Of a DNA stretch of 64,000 nt, positions 34,648 to 47,400 are shown in pieces. Below the pieces are notes generated by a model, which was not told the origin of the DNA, ran no database searches, and saw only the letters and a list, made by a program, of their open reading frames with translations. Where the stretch lies: assembly GCF_010093535.1 (NCBI RefSeq), contig NW_022985168.1, forward strand, positions 1,692,613 through 1,756,612, in the 5' to 3' direction. The stretch comes from Lindgomyces ingoldianus (lineage: Eukaryota; Ascomycota; Dothideomycetes; Pleosporales; Lindgomycetaceae). The number at the start of each line of letters is the position of its first letter. The stretch's first letter is position 1. The translations under genes and the position numbers were made by a program.

Positions 34648-36903
34648 GTTTCTTTATAAATAGTATAAGTAACACTACTAGTAAGAAGCTAGCTTAAATA
34701 AACTTTTTTTTTAAGTTCTTATTAAAGTATTTTTAAAGCACTTTTAATTTATTTAGCAACATTTTATATAGTAGCCTATAACTAGGTTATTTACTAGGCT
34801 TAAAAGTTATTTAGTAATTATATAGATGTTATATTAAAAGCTTATTAAACTTATCTTAAAAAAATATATATAATAAGTTATAGTAGTTTTAAAAGACTAT
34901 TATTTTTAAGTTAGTATGTTTTTAGAAAGCTAAAGCTTAGTCTATATTAAAAATTATAACTATGTAGATTTTATAATCTAGTTATTAAGCTAGGGTTATA
35001 AATAAAGTAAGTTTTATATAGCAGATGTCTATCTACTATTTAAGTCCTAGTTTATGTTTAAATTAAGTAAGTAAAAGTTTTTTAAAAGCTTTTTTTTTTT
35101 TTAAGTTTAAGTAGTTGTTAAATTATTTTATATAGCTTATTTTAGTAAAAGGCCTAGCTTATTAGCCTTACTTAAGTAGTTTTTCTTTAAGTTATTAAAA
35201 AGTAAGTCTAGAAACCTTCTATATTAAGTGCTATTTAAGTGTTGTTTAGGTGTAAGCATAAGCATACATCTTAGCATTAAAAAAAGTTAAAGTTTAAAAC
35301 TTACTCTTAGTAATTAAAGGTAACTTTATACTAATATAGCTATAGTTATTCTAAGATTAAGTTATAACATCTTATGTTTATTACATAAAGTTTAATCTAC
35401 TTTTTATAGTGTTAGTAAGTAATTATAATAGTTATAGTATAAAAAATAAAACTTTTTTTAAGTTATTTTTTATTAAATCTAGTTAGGTAAATTATTTAAG
35501 TAAGTAGTGTTAATTAAAAATTTAGTTTACACACTAGTTCTTTATTAATATAACTTATACTATTTACTTTTAAGTTAATAAAAGCCTATATTAAAGCTAA
35601 TATAGTTTTTTATTATAAATATATAAAAATATTAACTTAGTACTTTTAGTTATTAGTAAAGAACTTAGCTTATAAGTTAGTAAAGATCTAGTGTTAAATT
35701 AGTCCTAAAAGGTAACTTAGCCTTAAAATAAGCCTTTTTATAGGCTCTTACTACTATAGCTGCAGCTACATTAAAAGTAGTAAAAAAAATTAAAGCTTAA
35801 AAATAAGTTAAAGCCCTTATAAAAATAAAATTAAAATAGTAAAATTTTTTAATAAGTGCTAGTAGTGCTACTTATGTAGACTTAAAAAAAAAAATAAAGT
35901 AGTTTTAAAAAATATAACTATACTTACTATACTTAAAGTATTAACTTTTTTTTTTATAATTTTTACACTTTTTAAAACTAACTAGAGTATAATTTAAATT
36001 AATTTTTATTATATTAAGGTCCTTATTTATAACTGCGCTAGTTTAGGGGCGTATTAAGGCTTATATAAAAAGAAACTTTATATTATTATTATAAGTAGTA
36101 ATTAAGTTTACATACATGTTAAGGTTATTTAAAAGAGGTTCTTTTACTATAGCGTGTTATAGTTTAGCTAAAAGAGAGTTATATAAGGCTATAATTAGAC
36201 TTATTTTATTTAGGCCTATATTAAATGTAAGTTAGTAGAACTTAGTAAAGTGTAAAGTAAAGCTTTTTTTTTTTATTATAAAGTATTTAGGTAACTTAAG
36301 GCTATTAACTTTTTATTTAAGTTTTTATAAGTTACTTATAAAAATGCTATAAATTAATTTAAGTTAATAATATCCTTATTTATTAGTAAGTTAATTAAGG
36401 CTGTTATATTATAGTTAAGTTAAAAGTAAGTATATAGTAACTAAAAGTGTTTAAAGGGGAATTAGTCTATATTTTTTTTAAGTTTATATTAAAGCTTATA
36501 TAAAAAGAAAAGTAAGTTTTTTTATTTTTTATTAAATAGTAAGGGATTAAGAAGTTAGTTAAATTTTATTACTAAATTAAAAAAGTTATAAGTTATAAGT
36601 AGTGTTAGATAGAAAAAAGTTAAGCTATCTCTAGACTTCTAAGTAAGCTTTAAGGCTAGTAAGTTCTTAGTTCCTACTACTATAATAAAAGTTAAAGTAG
36701 AAACAAACTACTTAATAATATAAAGCTGTTTTTTAAAGTTTTTTTAAAAAGCTTTTAAGTTTATAATGTAGTAGCTTTTTTATAAAGTAAGTACTTTTTA
36801 AAAGGCTTTTTAGCTTACTTTAATAGCTTAGAGTTATATAAGTACTAAGCTTATTAAATTAAATTTAAAGGCTATTTTTAGCTAAAGTTTTAATATAATG
36901 TAA

Positions 36904-37220
36904 TGTTATAATTATACATAAGTAAGGTTATAAAGCTTTATAAAAGTCTAGTTTAATTACTATGTAAAGTATTATAGTAAGTATAAGATGTTATGTAAAG
37001 AATAAAAAGGTTTAAAAAAAATTAGTAATTAAATACTTAGCTTAGAAGTTTAAGCGCTTTAAGTATAAATTAAGCCTATTTTAAGTTTAGTTAGTGTTAA
37101 AGCAGTTTATGCTTAAGTTTATGTCTGTGTTGTGTTATATTTGTGTTAGACGTGCACTAATAATACTCTAGTACACGTCTAATACGGTTATGTCTGGGAT
37201 CCGGGGAGGATACCGTGACA
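36904..37220 (-). repeat. LTR of Gypsy element A (5' LTR in element orientation)
   Basis: TGTTATAATTATAC...GATACCGTGACA, 317 bp. It retains GC-rich sequence (GGGATCCGGGGAGGATACC) at one end. Followed by the CTACT target duplication. Confidence 0.85.
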
Positions 37221-37332
37221 CTACTAGACAACTACTTAGTATTTCTATAAGTAGTGCAGCGCGTAGCCTTATAATTAAATACATATTTATATGCTTTATA
37301 TGCTTAACTTAAACTTAATAAAATAGACCTTA

Positions 37333-37650
37333 TGTCACAGTATCCTCCCTAGATCCTAGACATAACTGTATTAGACGCGTACTAGAGTATTATTAGTGCA
37401 CGTCTGACACAAATACAACACAACACAGACATAAACTTAAGCATAAACTGCCTTAACACTAACTAAACCTAGAACAGGCTTAATTTATACCTAAAGTGCT
37501 TAGACTTTTAAGCTAAGTATTTAATTACTAATTTTTTTTTAAACCTTTTTATTTCTTATATAACATCTTATACTTACTATAATATTTTACATAGTAATTA
37601 AACTAGACCTTTATAAAGCTTTATAACTTTACTTATACATAATTATAACA
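37333..37650 (+). repeat. 5' LTR of Gypsy element B
   Basis: TGTCACAGTATCC...ATTATAACA, 318 bp. Reverse complement of the element A LTRs. Confidence 0.88.
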
Positions 37651-40600
37651 TTACATTATGTTAAAACTTTAGCTAAGAATAGCTTTTAAATTTAATTTAA
37701 TAAGCTTAGTACTTATATAACTTTAAGCTATTAAAGTAAGCTAAAAAGCCTTTTAAAAAGTGCTTACTTTATAAAAAAGCTACTATGTTGTAAACTTAAA
37801 AGCTTTTTAAAAAAACTTTAAAAAATAGCTTTATATTATTAAGTAGTCTATTTCTACCTTAACTTTTATTATAGTAGTAGAAACTAAGAACTTACTAGCC
37901 TTAAAGCTTACTTAGAAGTCTAGAGATAGCTTAACTTTTTTTTATCTAATACTGCTTATAACTTATAACTTTTTTAACTTAGTAATAAAATCTAACTAAC
38001 TCTTTAATCCCCTACTATTTAATAGAAAATAAAAAGACCTACTTTTTTTCCTACATAAGCTTTAATATAAACTTAAAAAAAATGTAGACTAATTTCTCTT
38101 TAAATACTTTTAGTTACTATATGCCTACTTTTAACTTAACTATAATATAATAGCTTTAATTAATTTACTAATAAATAAGAATATTATTAACTTAGATTAA
38201 TTTATAGTATTTTTATAAGTAACTTATAAAAACTTAAATAAAAAGTTAACAGCTCTAAGTTACTTAAACACTTTATAATAAAAAAAAAAAAGCTTTACTT
38301 TACACTTTACTAAGTTCTACTAACTTATATCTAATATAGACTTAAATAAGATAGGTTTAATTATAGCCTTATATAACTCTCTTTTAACTAAACTGCAACG
38401 CGCTATAGTAGAAGAACCCCTTTTAAACAACTTAAACATGTATGTAAACTTAATTACTACTTATAATAATAACATAAAGTTCCTCTCTATATAAGCCTTA
38501 ATACACCCTTAAACTAGCGTAGTTGTAAATAAAAACTTTAACATAATAAAAATTAATTTAAATTATACTTTAGTTAGTTTTAAAAAGCATAAAAATTATA
38601 AAAAAAAAAGTTAATACTTTAAGTGTAGTAAGCATAGTTATATTTTTTAAAACTACTTTATTTTTTTTTTAAGTCTACATAAGTAGCGCTGCTAGCACTT
38701 ATTAAAAATTTTTACTATTTTAATTTTATTTTTATAAGAGCTTTAACTTATTTTTAAGCTCTAATTTTTCTTACTACTTTTAACATAGCTGTAGCTATAG
38801 TAGTAAAAGCTTATAAAAAGGCTTATTTTAAAGCTAAGTTACTCTCTAGAACTAATTTAACACTAGATCTTTACTAACTTATAAGCTAAGTTCTTTACTA
38901 ATAACTAGAAGTACTAAGTTAATATTCTTATATATTTATAATAAAAAACTATATTAGCCTTAATATAAGCTTTTATTAACTTAGAAGTAAACAGTATAGG
39001 TTACATTAATAAAAAACTAGCATATAAACTAAATCTTTAATTAACACTACTTACTTAAATAATTTACTTAACTAAATTTAATAAAAAATAACTTAAAAAA
39101 AGTTTTATTTTTTATACTATAACTATTATAATTACTTACTAACACTATAAAAAGTAGATTAAACTTTATGTAATAAACATAAAATGTTATAACTTAATCT
39201 TAGAATAACTATAGCTATATTAGCATAAAGTTACTTTTAATTACTAAAAGTAAGTTTTAAACTTTAACTTTTTTTAATGCTAAAATATATGCTTACGCTT
39301 ACACCTAAACAACACCTAAATAGCACTTAATATAAAAGGTTTTTAGACTTACTTTTTAATAACCTAAAAAAGAACTACTTAAGTAAGGCTAATAAGCTAA
39401 GCTTTTTACTAAAATAGGCTATATAAAATAATTTAATAACTATTTAAACTTAAAAAAAAAAAAGCTTTTAAGGAACTTTTACTTACCTAATTTAGACATA
39501 AACTAGAACTTAAATAGTAGATAGACATCTGCTACATAAAACCTACTCTATTTATAACCCTAGCTTAATAACTAGATTATAAAATCTACACAGTTATAAT
39601 TTCTAATATAGACTAAGCTTTAGCTTTTTAAAAACACACTAACTTAAAAATAATAGTTTTTTAAGACTACTATAACTTATTACATGTTTTCTTTTAAAAT
39701 AAGTCTAATAAGCTTTTAATATAATGTCTGTATAATTACTAAATAACTTTTAAGCCTAGTAAACAACTTAGTTATAGGCTACTATATAAAATGTTACTAA
39801 ATAAATTAAAAGTGCTCTAAAAATACTTTAATAAAAACTTAAAAAAAAAGTTTATTTAAGCTAGCTTCTTACTAGTAGTGTTACTTATACTATTTATAAA
39901 AAAACCTAAAAGTAGGCTTTAATTCTATGTTAACTACTAAGAACTAAATACTATTATTATTAAAAACTAATACTTAATTTCTTTTTTATAAAAAACTCTA
40001 AGCTAACTAAGTAAAGTAAAGTATTTTATAAAGTTAGATATTATTACTGCCTTTAATAAGCTAAGAATAGTAAAGGGTAATAAGTAGCTAACAGCATTTT
40101 AGACTTAATATAGACTATTTAAGTACCTAGTAATGCTTTTTAGCTTAGCTAACACGCTTAGTACTTTTTAACATTTTATAAATAACTTGCTTTAACCCTA
40201 CCTAAACATGTTCTACACTATGTATATTAATAATATTTTAATTTATAGTAATAGCCTTTTAGAGCACAAACAGCATGTACGCCTAGTGCTAAAGGCTATA
40301 AAAGAAGTAGGTCTGTAACTTAATATAGACAAATGTAAGTTCTACTAATTAAAAGTTATATATTTAGAATATGTAATCTTTATAAATAGCATCTAAATAG
40401 ACTCTATTAAGGTTTAGACTATGCTAGATTAGTAATACCTAAAAAATATAAAAGATGTTTAAGCCTTTATAAAATTTACTAACTTTTACTAATAATTTAT
40501 TAATAACTTTTTGCAGCTAGTAAGCTTTATAATTATACTTACTAAAAAAAAAATCTAATTTAACTTTAACTTAAATTACTAATAGTTCTTTAACTAGCTA

Positions 40601-42677
40601 AAGAAAGCCTTTACTAAAGCCTTAATACTCTACTACTTTAACTTTAAACTACTAATACTTGTAGAAGCTAATGCTTTAGACTACATAGTAGTAGGAGTTC
40701 TCTCCTAGACTAAGCTAGACAGGACTATTAGGCCTATTACATACTTTTTAAAAAGAATAAGCTTTGCAGAAAGTAATTATAAGATCTATAATAAAGAATT
40801 ACTTACTATAGTACACTACTTTAAATAATAGCAACTTAAACTAGAAAGTGCAGCGCATCTAATACAGGTCTTATCTAACTATAAAAACTTATAGTACTTT
40901 ATAACTATAAAATAACTTAGCTACTAATAAGCTTATTAGTCTAAATATCTATTTTATTTTAATTTTAAAATTACTTATTATTCTAGTTAAAATAAAAGGA
41001 AACTAGATGCTTTTATAAAGTAATCTTAAAACATCTTTACTTAAAAAAAAGTGTAAAAAGCTTAACACTAAACTCTACTCTAACTTAAGCTATTTTTAGA
41101 CCTTAACCTAAATAAAATAAATTAGATAATTAATTAAATTATTACTAATAAGTATCTAAATAATAAATTTATTTAAGAAACTTTAGACCTGCTCTAAAAC
41201 AGCGCTAGTTAGTTAAAGAAAGTAACACTAGTTAACTATAAAAACTAAAATAGTAAGCTATATTACTATAACTAACTTATAATTTTTAATTTTAACAAAC
41301 TAAGAATTAAACTACTTTAAATTATATATAACTTACCTGTTAAAGGACACCTAAGTAGAGGAAAGACTCTTAACCTACTACAGAGAGAGTACTACTAGCC
41401 CTGCATGTTCTATACTGTACGCTAATACGTATTATGTTACTATACTTGCTGTAAAGCAAAGGCCTTTTAAAAAAAGTATAATAGCCTGCTTAAACTACTT
41501 CTAATCTCTAAACAAGCTTAGAAAGACATATTAATTAATTTTATTATAGACCTACTTTTATTTAAAAAGTACATAAATATTATAGTAGTTGTTAATTACT
41601 TAACTAAGTATTAACACCTAATACTATGTTCCTCTATAACTGCCCCTAATATAGCCTAGTTATTCTACTAATACATATAAGTTTACTATAGCCTGCCTAA
41701 CATAATTATATTAGACAGAGGTACACAGTTTGTCTTAGCTTTCTAGGACAAACTTTATAAATAGCTCTAAATTATCTCTTATCTATTTACAGCTTTTTAC
41801 CTAAAGACTAACAGCTAGACTAAGAACGTAAACACTGTAATAAAATAAGTCCTACAAGTGTATATAAACTACTAGCAGAATAACTAGGTAAAATAGTTAG
41901 CTATAGCATAGTTTAAAGCTAATAATATAACATCTAAATTAACATAAGTATCCTTGTTCTTAGTAAACTATAGATACTACCTCTAAATAAGATTTAAACT
42001 ACTTTTAAATACCCCCTAACTAACTTATTAATCTATATAAGTAATAGATGTAAATAGACTTATTAATAAAATTTAAAATATATCTAAATATATTTATAAA
42101 AAGCTTATATAGGCTTAAGCTTTTTAACAAAAGTACGTAAACTAATCTTAAACCTCTGCCCCTATGTATGCAGCTAGTAAGAAGGTCTAGCTAGATGCTA
42201 GAAATATCTAAATAAACTAATAATTAAAAAAACTTAATTAGAAGAACTTTAGCTCTTTTATAGTAGCCTATATAGTCTTATTGCACACTTACTAATTAAT
42301 CCTACCTAACAGCATAAAGATACACCCTGTGTTCCACGTATTATTGCTGCGCTAAGCAGCCTCTAAATCTAACTATCTACCTAGACAGCTAAACCTGCTA
42401 CCTAAACTTATTATTATAAATAACAAACTAGAATATGTTATAAAAGATGTTAAATAGATTTAGTTTAATAAGAAAAAATGTATCTATAAATACCTTACAA
42501 AATAGACTAGATATAATAAACTGTTATAAGAACCTATAGAAGCCTTATAAGAGAACTCTATAGTAACTTAATTCTACGCCTAATACCTATCTAAACTAAA
42601 CCTGTACCCTAACAAAGACAACCTAATGCTAGAACTACTAATGTAAAGGATTCTCTTCCTAATAAGAGGGGGGGTAC

Positions 42678-42995
42678 TGTTATAGTATCCTCCCTAGATT
42701 CTAGACATAACTATATTAGATGCGTACTAGAGTATTATTAGTGCACGTCTAATATAAACATAACATAACATAGACATAAACTTAAGCATAAACTGCTTTA
42801 ACACTAACTAAACTTAAAATAGGCTTAATTTATACTTAAAGCGCTTAGACTTTTAAGCTAAGTATTTAATTACTAATTTTCTTCTAAACCTTCCTGTTCC
42901 TCACACAACGTCTTATACCTACTATAATATCTTACATAGTAATTAAACTAGACCTCCGTGAAGCTCTATAACCTTACTTGTGCACAATCGTGACA
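42678..42995 (+). repeat. 3' LTR of Gypsy element B
   Basis: TGTTATAGTATCC...CAATCGTGACA, 318 bp, after the G-rich polypurine tract. Confidence 0.88.
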
Positions 42996-43147
42996 CCTTA
43001 GCAGTATTAATGCTATTAGTATTAATATAATTAACATTACTGCAGCTACATCTAGTGCTAGCACTAAGGTTAACCTTTTAGCAAACGCAACAAAACTAAA
43101 TACCTTAAATTTATTATTAACAAAAAAAAGTAAAAATAGATCTTATA

Positions 43148-45575
43148 GCGTACTTTACAGGCAAGTTGCTTACACACCTAAGTTGCTTACTTTTACTAAG
43201 ACCCTACTAAACTACTTTTTCTACACTAATGCATTCCTAACAACACTACTTAAATGTGCTAAAAGAATGTTAGATATAGCTTACGCTTTAAGCTTTTAAA
43301 TAAAACATAAAACTTTTAAAAAAACATGCTGCAGCTATATATAAAGTCTTTTAAAAGATAATAAATAACTATAGCACTAGATAACTTTTATAAGCTAATT
43401 CTACAGCTAACTTATAAAGGCTAAGTAATAAGAAGAAGTAGGTAATTATTAAAACTATACTTATGCTATATGCGCAAAGATTTTCTCTTTAAATAGCATT
43501 TATAGCTAATATAGCTAATTTTTAGTGTGCTAAGCATAATCTAGGCTATATTAGCATAAACTAGCCTAGTACAGTACCCTCGCATAAGTGATTGGCCACT
43601 TAGCCGAGTTCTTCCCCCACCACACAAATGCACTAAAATCAACCCACTATAACTTTATTAAAAGAACCCCATTTTTAATAAGTCTAAAGCTAAATAAAAC
43701 CTTAAGAAAAGAGCTGTCTAAATGTACTGTTAATATAATATAGCAGTTCTACTTTTATAAGGTAAGCGCTAGCAAAATTGCGTGTTATCTTAGCATACTA
43801 AAGTTAACAGTTACATATAACATTAGGAAGCTGCAAAAGCAGCCCTAACACATCTATACTAAAGCCCTGCGTACAGGCAGGCCTTTAAAGCTTAACAAAC
43901 GCGCTAAGAGGCATCTTATTTACTAAGCAGTAAATAATCTCTTTACTATACTTAACACTATTACAACGCTATTAAAGACTAGATGTTAGATTTATGCCTA
44001 CACTATAAGAAAATACTTTGCAAAAAACAAGTACTACGCCTTCTGCCTACGCTGTAAGCCTTAGCTGTTAGCTGTGCATAAAGAAAAGTAACTCTAATTT
44101 GCCTAAATACACTAATTTAATAAAGACAAAGACATAGCTTATATAGCGTTTTATAATAAGGCTACGTTTAAGGTTAGATTAGATACTACGCCTCTATAGG
44201 TACGTTAAAAAGCTAGGTGTAGGTATAAGAGCTGCTACTTAAAGCCTACATTTAAGTCTAGAAGAACTATAGTTAGTGTTTTTAGTGTAATATCTCTTAA
44301 TAGTAAATTAGAGCTTTATATTAACACTAACAGTAAGCGCAACAACTCTAGAAAATACTGCTAGATTCTACACAACGTTAGGATCCTATTCTATTAGGAA
44401 CTTATAAAGGCTTAAGAGATTAGCATCTAGATGCAGAATAGAGCCTCTATACACACCGCAAAGGCAACTTAAAAGTATATAAATAATTATAATATAATCT
44501 AGATAAAGTAGCCTCCGCAGAGCCCTAATTTAAATCTAATTAACATCTAGTAGATTATAAAGTTGCGCATCTTAAAGTAACAAGAATATATTACTACTTA
44601 CTAGTAAATAGTAAAGGTCCTACAGAAAGAGTAGTTAAATATTTAACTAGCTAATTATAGAAAGTGTATCCTTAGTTAGTTAAAGCGCATAAAGGAAGTT
44701 ATCTAAAACAAAGGCAGATTAACTTACTATTAACTAGCTACAACACTAAGAAACTAGCCTATATATAGGCTTTTTATAGAACTAAAAATTTTTAAATTTA
44801 ATTAATTTTTAACAGAGATATTGCTATGCTAAAATAGCTAACTTCACCCATCTAGAGCTTAGATTACTAGGTGGCTAATGACTTTCGCGAGGGTACTGTA
44901 CATTTAGAAAGTGTTATCTAGACCTTAAAGTAACATTTATATATAGTATAACTATAAAAGAGCCTTTTATAAGGGTCCTAGAGTAATTTAAAGCAGGTTT
45001 AGCCTTATAAAGAATATTAAAGCTAAGTATAGCATCTAGAATAATAACATGTATAACTTTAGTAAAACAGGCTTTATTATAAGCTAAATATTTATTAACT
45101 GTACTTACACTTAAAACTTTACTTTAAGCTTTAAATAACACTTTATAAATATACTAGGCTAGTTTATGCTAATATAGCCTAGATTACACTTAGCGTATAA
45201 AAAATTAGCTATATTAGCTATAAATGCTATTTAAAGGGAACATCCTTATGTATATAGCTTAAGTATAGTCTTAATAATTTACTTACTTCTTTTTATTACT
45301 TAGCCTTTATAAGTTAGCTGTAGAATTAGCTTGTAAAAGTTATCTAGTGCTATAGTTATTTATTATCTTTTAAAAGACTTTATATATAGCTGCAGCATGT
45401 TTTTTAAGAGTTTTATATTTTATTTAAAAGCTTAGAGTGTAAGCTATATCTAACATTCTTTTAGTGTATCTAAGTAGTGTTGTTAGGAATGTATTAGTGT
45501 AAAAAAAGTAGTTTAGTAGGGTCTTAGCAAAAGTAAGCAACTTAGGTGTGTAAGCAACTTGCTTGTAAAGTACAT
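43148..45575. mobile_element. Foldback (long inverted repeat) element, copy 1, split by a Tc1 element
   Basis: Ends GCGTACTTTACAGGCAAG and the matching CTTGCTTGTAAAGTACAT, flanked by TA on both sides (43146-43147, 45576-45577). Without the internal Tc1 insertion it is about 1.1 kb, like copy 2. Most of its length is two inverted arms of roughly 470 bp. No coding frame. Confidence 0.8.
43572..44898 (+). mobile_element. Tc1/mariner element nested in foldback copy 1
   Basis: Starts CAGTACCCTCGCATAAGTGA and ends with the imperfect inverse TCGCGAGGGTACTG, with a TA target duplication on both sides. Foldback copy 2 shows the unoccupied site (CTAGCCTAGTATATTTATAA, near 49976). The plus strand encodes a decayed DD34E-type transposase: 'QNRASIHTAKAT'-like (second Asp region, about 44430-44470) and 'PPQSPNLNLI...IIKLRIL' (about 44512-44575), matching the conserved SPDLNPIEN block. 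Confidence 0.85.
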
Positions 45576-45689
45576 TAAAAGTAAAAAAAGTAATAAAATA
45601 GCTAACGCCTATATGTATAAAAAAAGGTAGAGGATTCCTTAGTCTAATAGAATACATGCAGCGTATACTAAAAGATTACTTAAAAATTA

Positions 45690-45965
45690 TGTCGCGTACA
45701 CTAAGAGCCTTAGCTGGGGCTTAGAGCCTGGGGCGCAGCTCGAAGCCTGGGGCACAGCTCCGGATCTGGAGATATTATGTTCCAAAGCTTAGTGTATATA
45801 AGGAGAGCCTTTAACTCTCTTAGATAGCGGAGTTACTTTATCTAATCTTCTAAACAGCTACTGCTAGGCTATTTTATTCTCTATAGTTATAGGCCTAGCG
45901 CTTTAAAAACCTAGAATAATTTTTTTATATAACTATAGCGCTAGTAAAAGCTGTTTAGTGTTACA
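45690..45965 (+). repeat. Candidate LTR with TATA box
   Basis: TGTCGCGTACACTAAG...TTTAGTGTTACA, 276 bp with TG/CA ends, a TATATAAGG box at about 45796-45804 and a short GGGGC-rich repeat upstream. No partner LTR was identified in the window, so this is tentative. Confidence 0.4.
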
Positions 45966-46439
45966 ATCCTTGCTTCGGGAAGCACTCGGGTCTTATGATG
46001 TTCCTAGAGGTGGAGTAGGACGGGTGGTAGGGGCCAATCCGGTAGGGTGTACAGTCCTACGTACAGGCTATTAGGCTATTAGAGGAAAATAGAGTGACTA
46101 GATTGTAGTTTGCCCTATGTGCAGCAGTAGAGAGGCTAGGGTTAAATAGTTTTATTAGACAAGGTTAGAGGTATATATAGTGTAAGATATATAAATAGTA
46201 TTATAGCTTTTTAGAAAGCTAAATGCTACTTAGTCTATATAAAAAATAAACTAAACATTAAACACACCTTCTAAAAGTTATTTAATATAGAAATTATATA
46301 CATGTGTTAGGTGTGCTAAGGCAAGTCTAGGTAAGTTTAGGCAAGCTTTTTAAGTTAGTCTTGCTGCTAACTTATCCTAGCTTATCTAGACTTACTAAGC
46401 TCTCTTAGGCCTTACGTCTTATCTTCTTACTAGACAACG

Positions 46440-47400
46440 CATTTCTCTATTACTTTAGGCAGCTGTGCTGCCTCTGTGTCCTCTAACTAGTCTATAAGCA
46501 AGCCCTGTTCTAATTTAGCTAGACTGTGGAGCACTGCTAGTAGAGTTACGCTAGTCTAACTGTAGACTGTAACACGCTGCCCCTTCTTCCTAGCGGCGTC
46601 CTTGCTGCTCTGCTTACATAACTATGTTAGTAAAGGTTTATTTATAAAGTAAGTGTTTACCTACTAAAAGGCATCCTTAACATCTATTCTTTTTATACTA
46701 AATAGCTTATTAGTCCTGCTTATTCTATTATTCTTATGTTACTTTTTATTTTAATTCTTTTTACTAGATAAAGATAAGGCCCTGTAGCGCTTACTAATCT
46801 TTAAGGTTATTATATGTGTTAACATTGTCTTTAAACAGGTGCGTTAAGTGTGTGAAAAAAAACAACAAGTGTAACACCTTTATGTCTAACACTGTGTAGG
46901 AACGCTTAGAGAAGAAGAGAGAGAAACTTCTTTATTCTGCTAAAGCTTCTTAGGCTAGAGACTATGTGTTACTAGATAAGCAACTAGTCTAGAATTACAA
47001 GCAACTTTACTTATAAGAGAAGATGTTACAACAGAGCTAGAAGACTCTAGAGGTAAGGAATAAGAAGTGTTTTAAATAAGATTATATCTAAAAGTTACTA
47101 GATCTGCTAGAGGCTTATTATATAAAATATCTAAAAGGGGACCTCTCCTTCTTAGACAAGATAGAAGCTTTTAAGGCTAAAGTAAAAAGTTACTCCTCTC
47201 TACAGCCTTTATTAGCTAGGACTTATCTCTAAAGGCTGCTGCTATCTAGTAATAACATAGCTGTTTCTTTTAATATAGGTGCCTTATTACCTAGCTAGTT
47301 TTTTTTAGACAAGCTTAAAAGTACTTTTATACTAACAGCTACGCGTTCTATAAATTCTTAGCTAGTTTCTATGTGTTTTTACTAGTAAGCTATTTTTTTA
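46440..47400 (+). pseudogene. Decayed coiled-coil protein gene, antisense to an adjoining Gypsy pol (copy 1)
   Basis: Taking TAG as former CAG, the frame from 46840 reads 'CVKCVKKNNKCNTF' (a CxxCx6C knuckle), then a long Lys/Gln/Glu-rich coiled coil ('QERLEKKREKLLYSAKAS', 'ARDYVLLDKQL', 'LEAYYIKYLKGDLSFLDKIE'). It ends about where the minus-strand chromodomain of the Gypsy fragment ends. The upstream stretch 46440-46620 is shared with copy 2. Not a known retroviral domain. Confidence 0.5.

Larger units (their letters stand above)
29781..37220 (-). mobile_element. Gypsy element A: Ty3/Gypsy chromovirus, minus strand, interrupted
   Basis: LTRs at 29781-30098 and 36904-37220 bound it, flanked by the 5-bp target duplication CTACT on both sides (29776-29780, 37221-37225). 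It is the same family as element B, in the opposite direction. On the minus strand the chromodomain region is near 30240-30470, integrase around 30850-33000 and the RT box ('YINNILIYS') near 34150-34185. A TRIM-like element is inserted at 31206-32811, and 202 unknown bases (34446-34647) fall in the RT. Reading frames are full of TAG/TAA from RIP. Confidence 0.85.
37333..42995 (+). mobile_element. Gypsy element B: full-length decayed Ty3/Gypsy chromovirus
   Basis: LTRs at 37333-37650 and 42678-42995 (318 bp each), flanked by perfect target duplications CCTTA (37328-37332, 42996-43000). Domains read in order on the plus strand despite stops: RT ('AFNKLRIVKGN', 'YRLFKYLVM', 'TFxHFINNLL', 'YINNILIYS' near 40210), RNase H ('EANALDYIVVGVLS', 40665), integrase ('GHLSRGKT' at 41346, then 'DRGTQFVLAF' near 41712), 'HPVFHVLLLR' (42325) and a chromodomain ('EYVIKDV...KKKCIYKYLTK', 42435-42500). 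The polypurine tract AAGAGGGGGGGTAC (about 42664-42677) abuts the 3' LTR. The Asp-to-Asn changes in the YIDD box fit C-to-T decay. Confidence 0.9.

Noticed and set aside
34424..34675. Minus-strand frame of 83 codons
   Set aside because: It is mostly unknown bases from the assembly gap.
45424..45657. Minus frame of 77 codons
   Set aside because: It reads across the foldback arm and its flank; the same sequence in copy 2 is not open.
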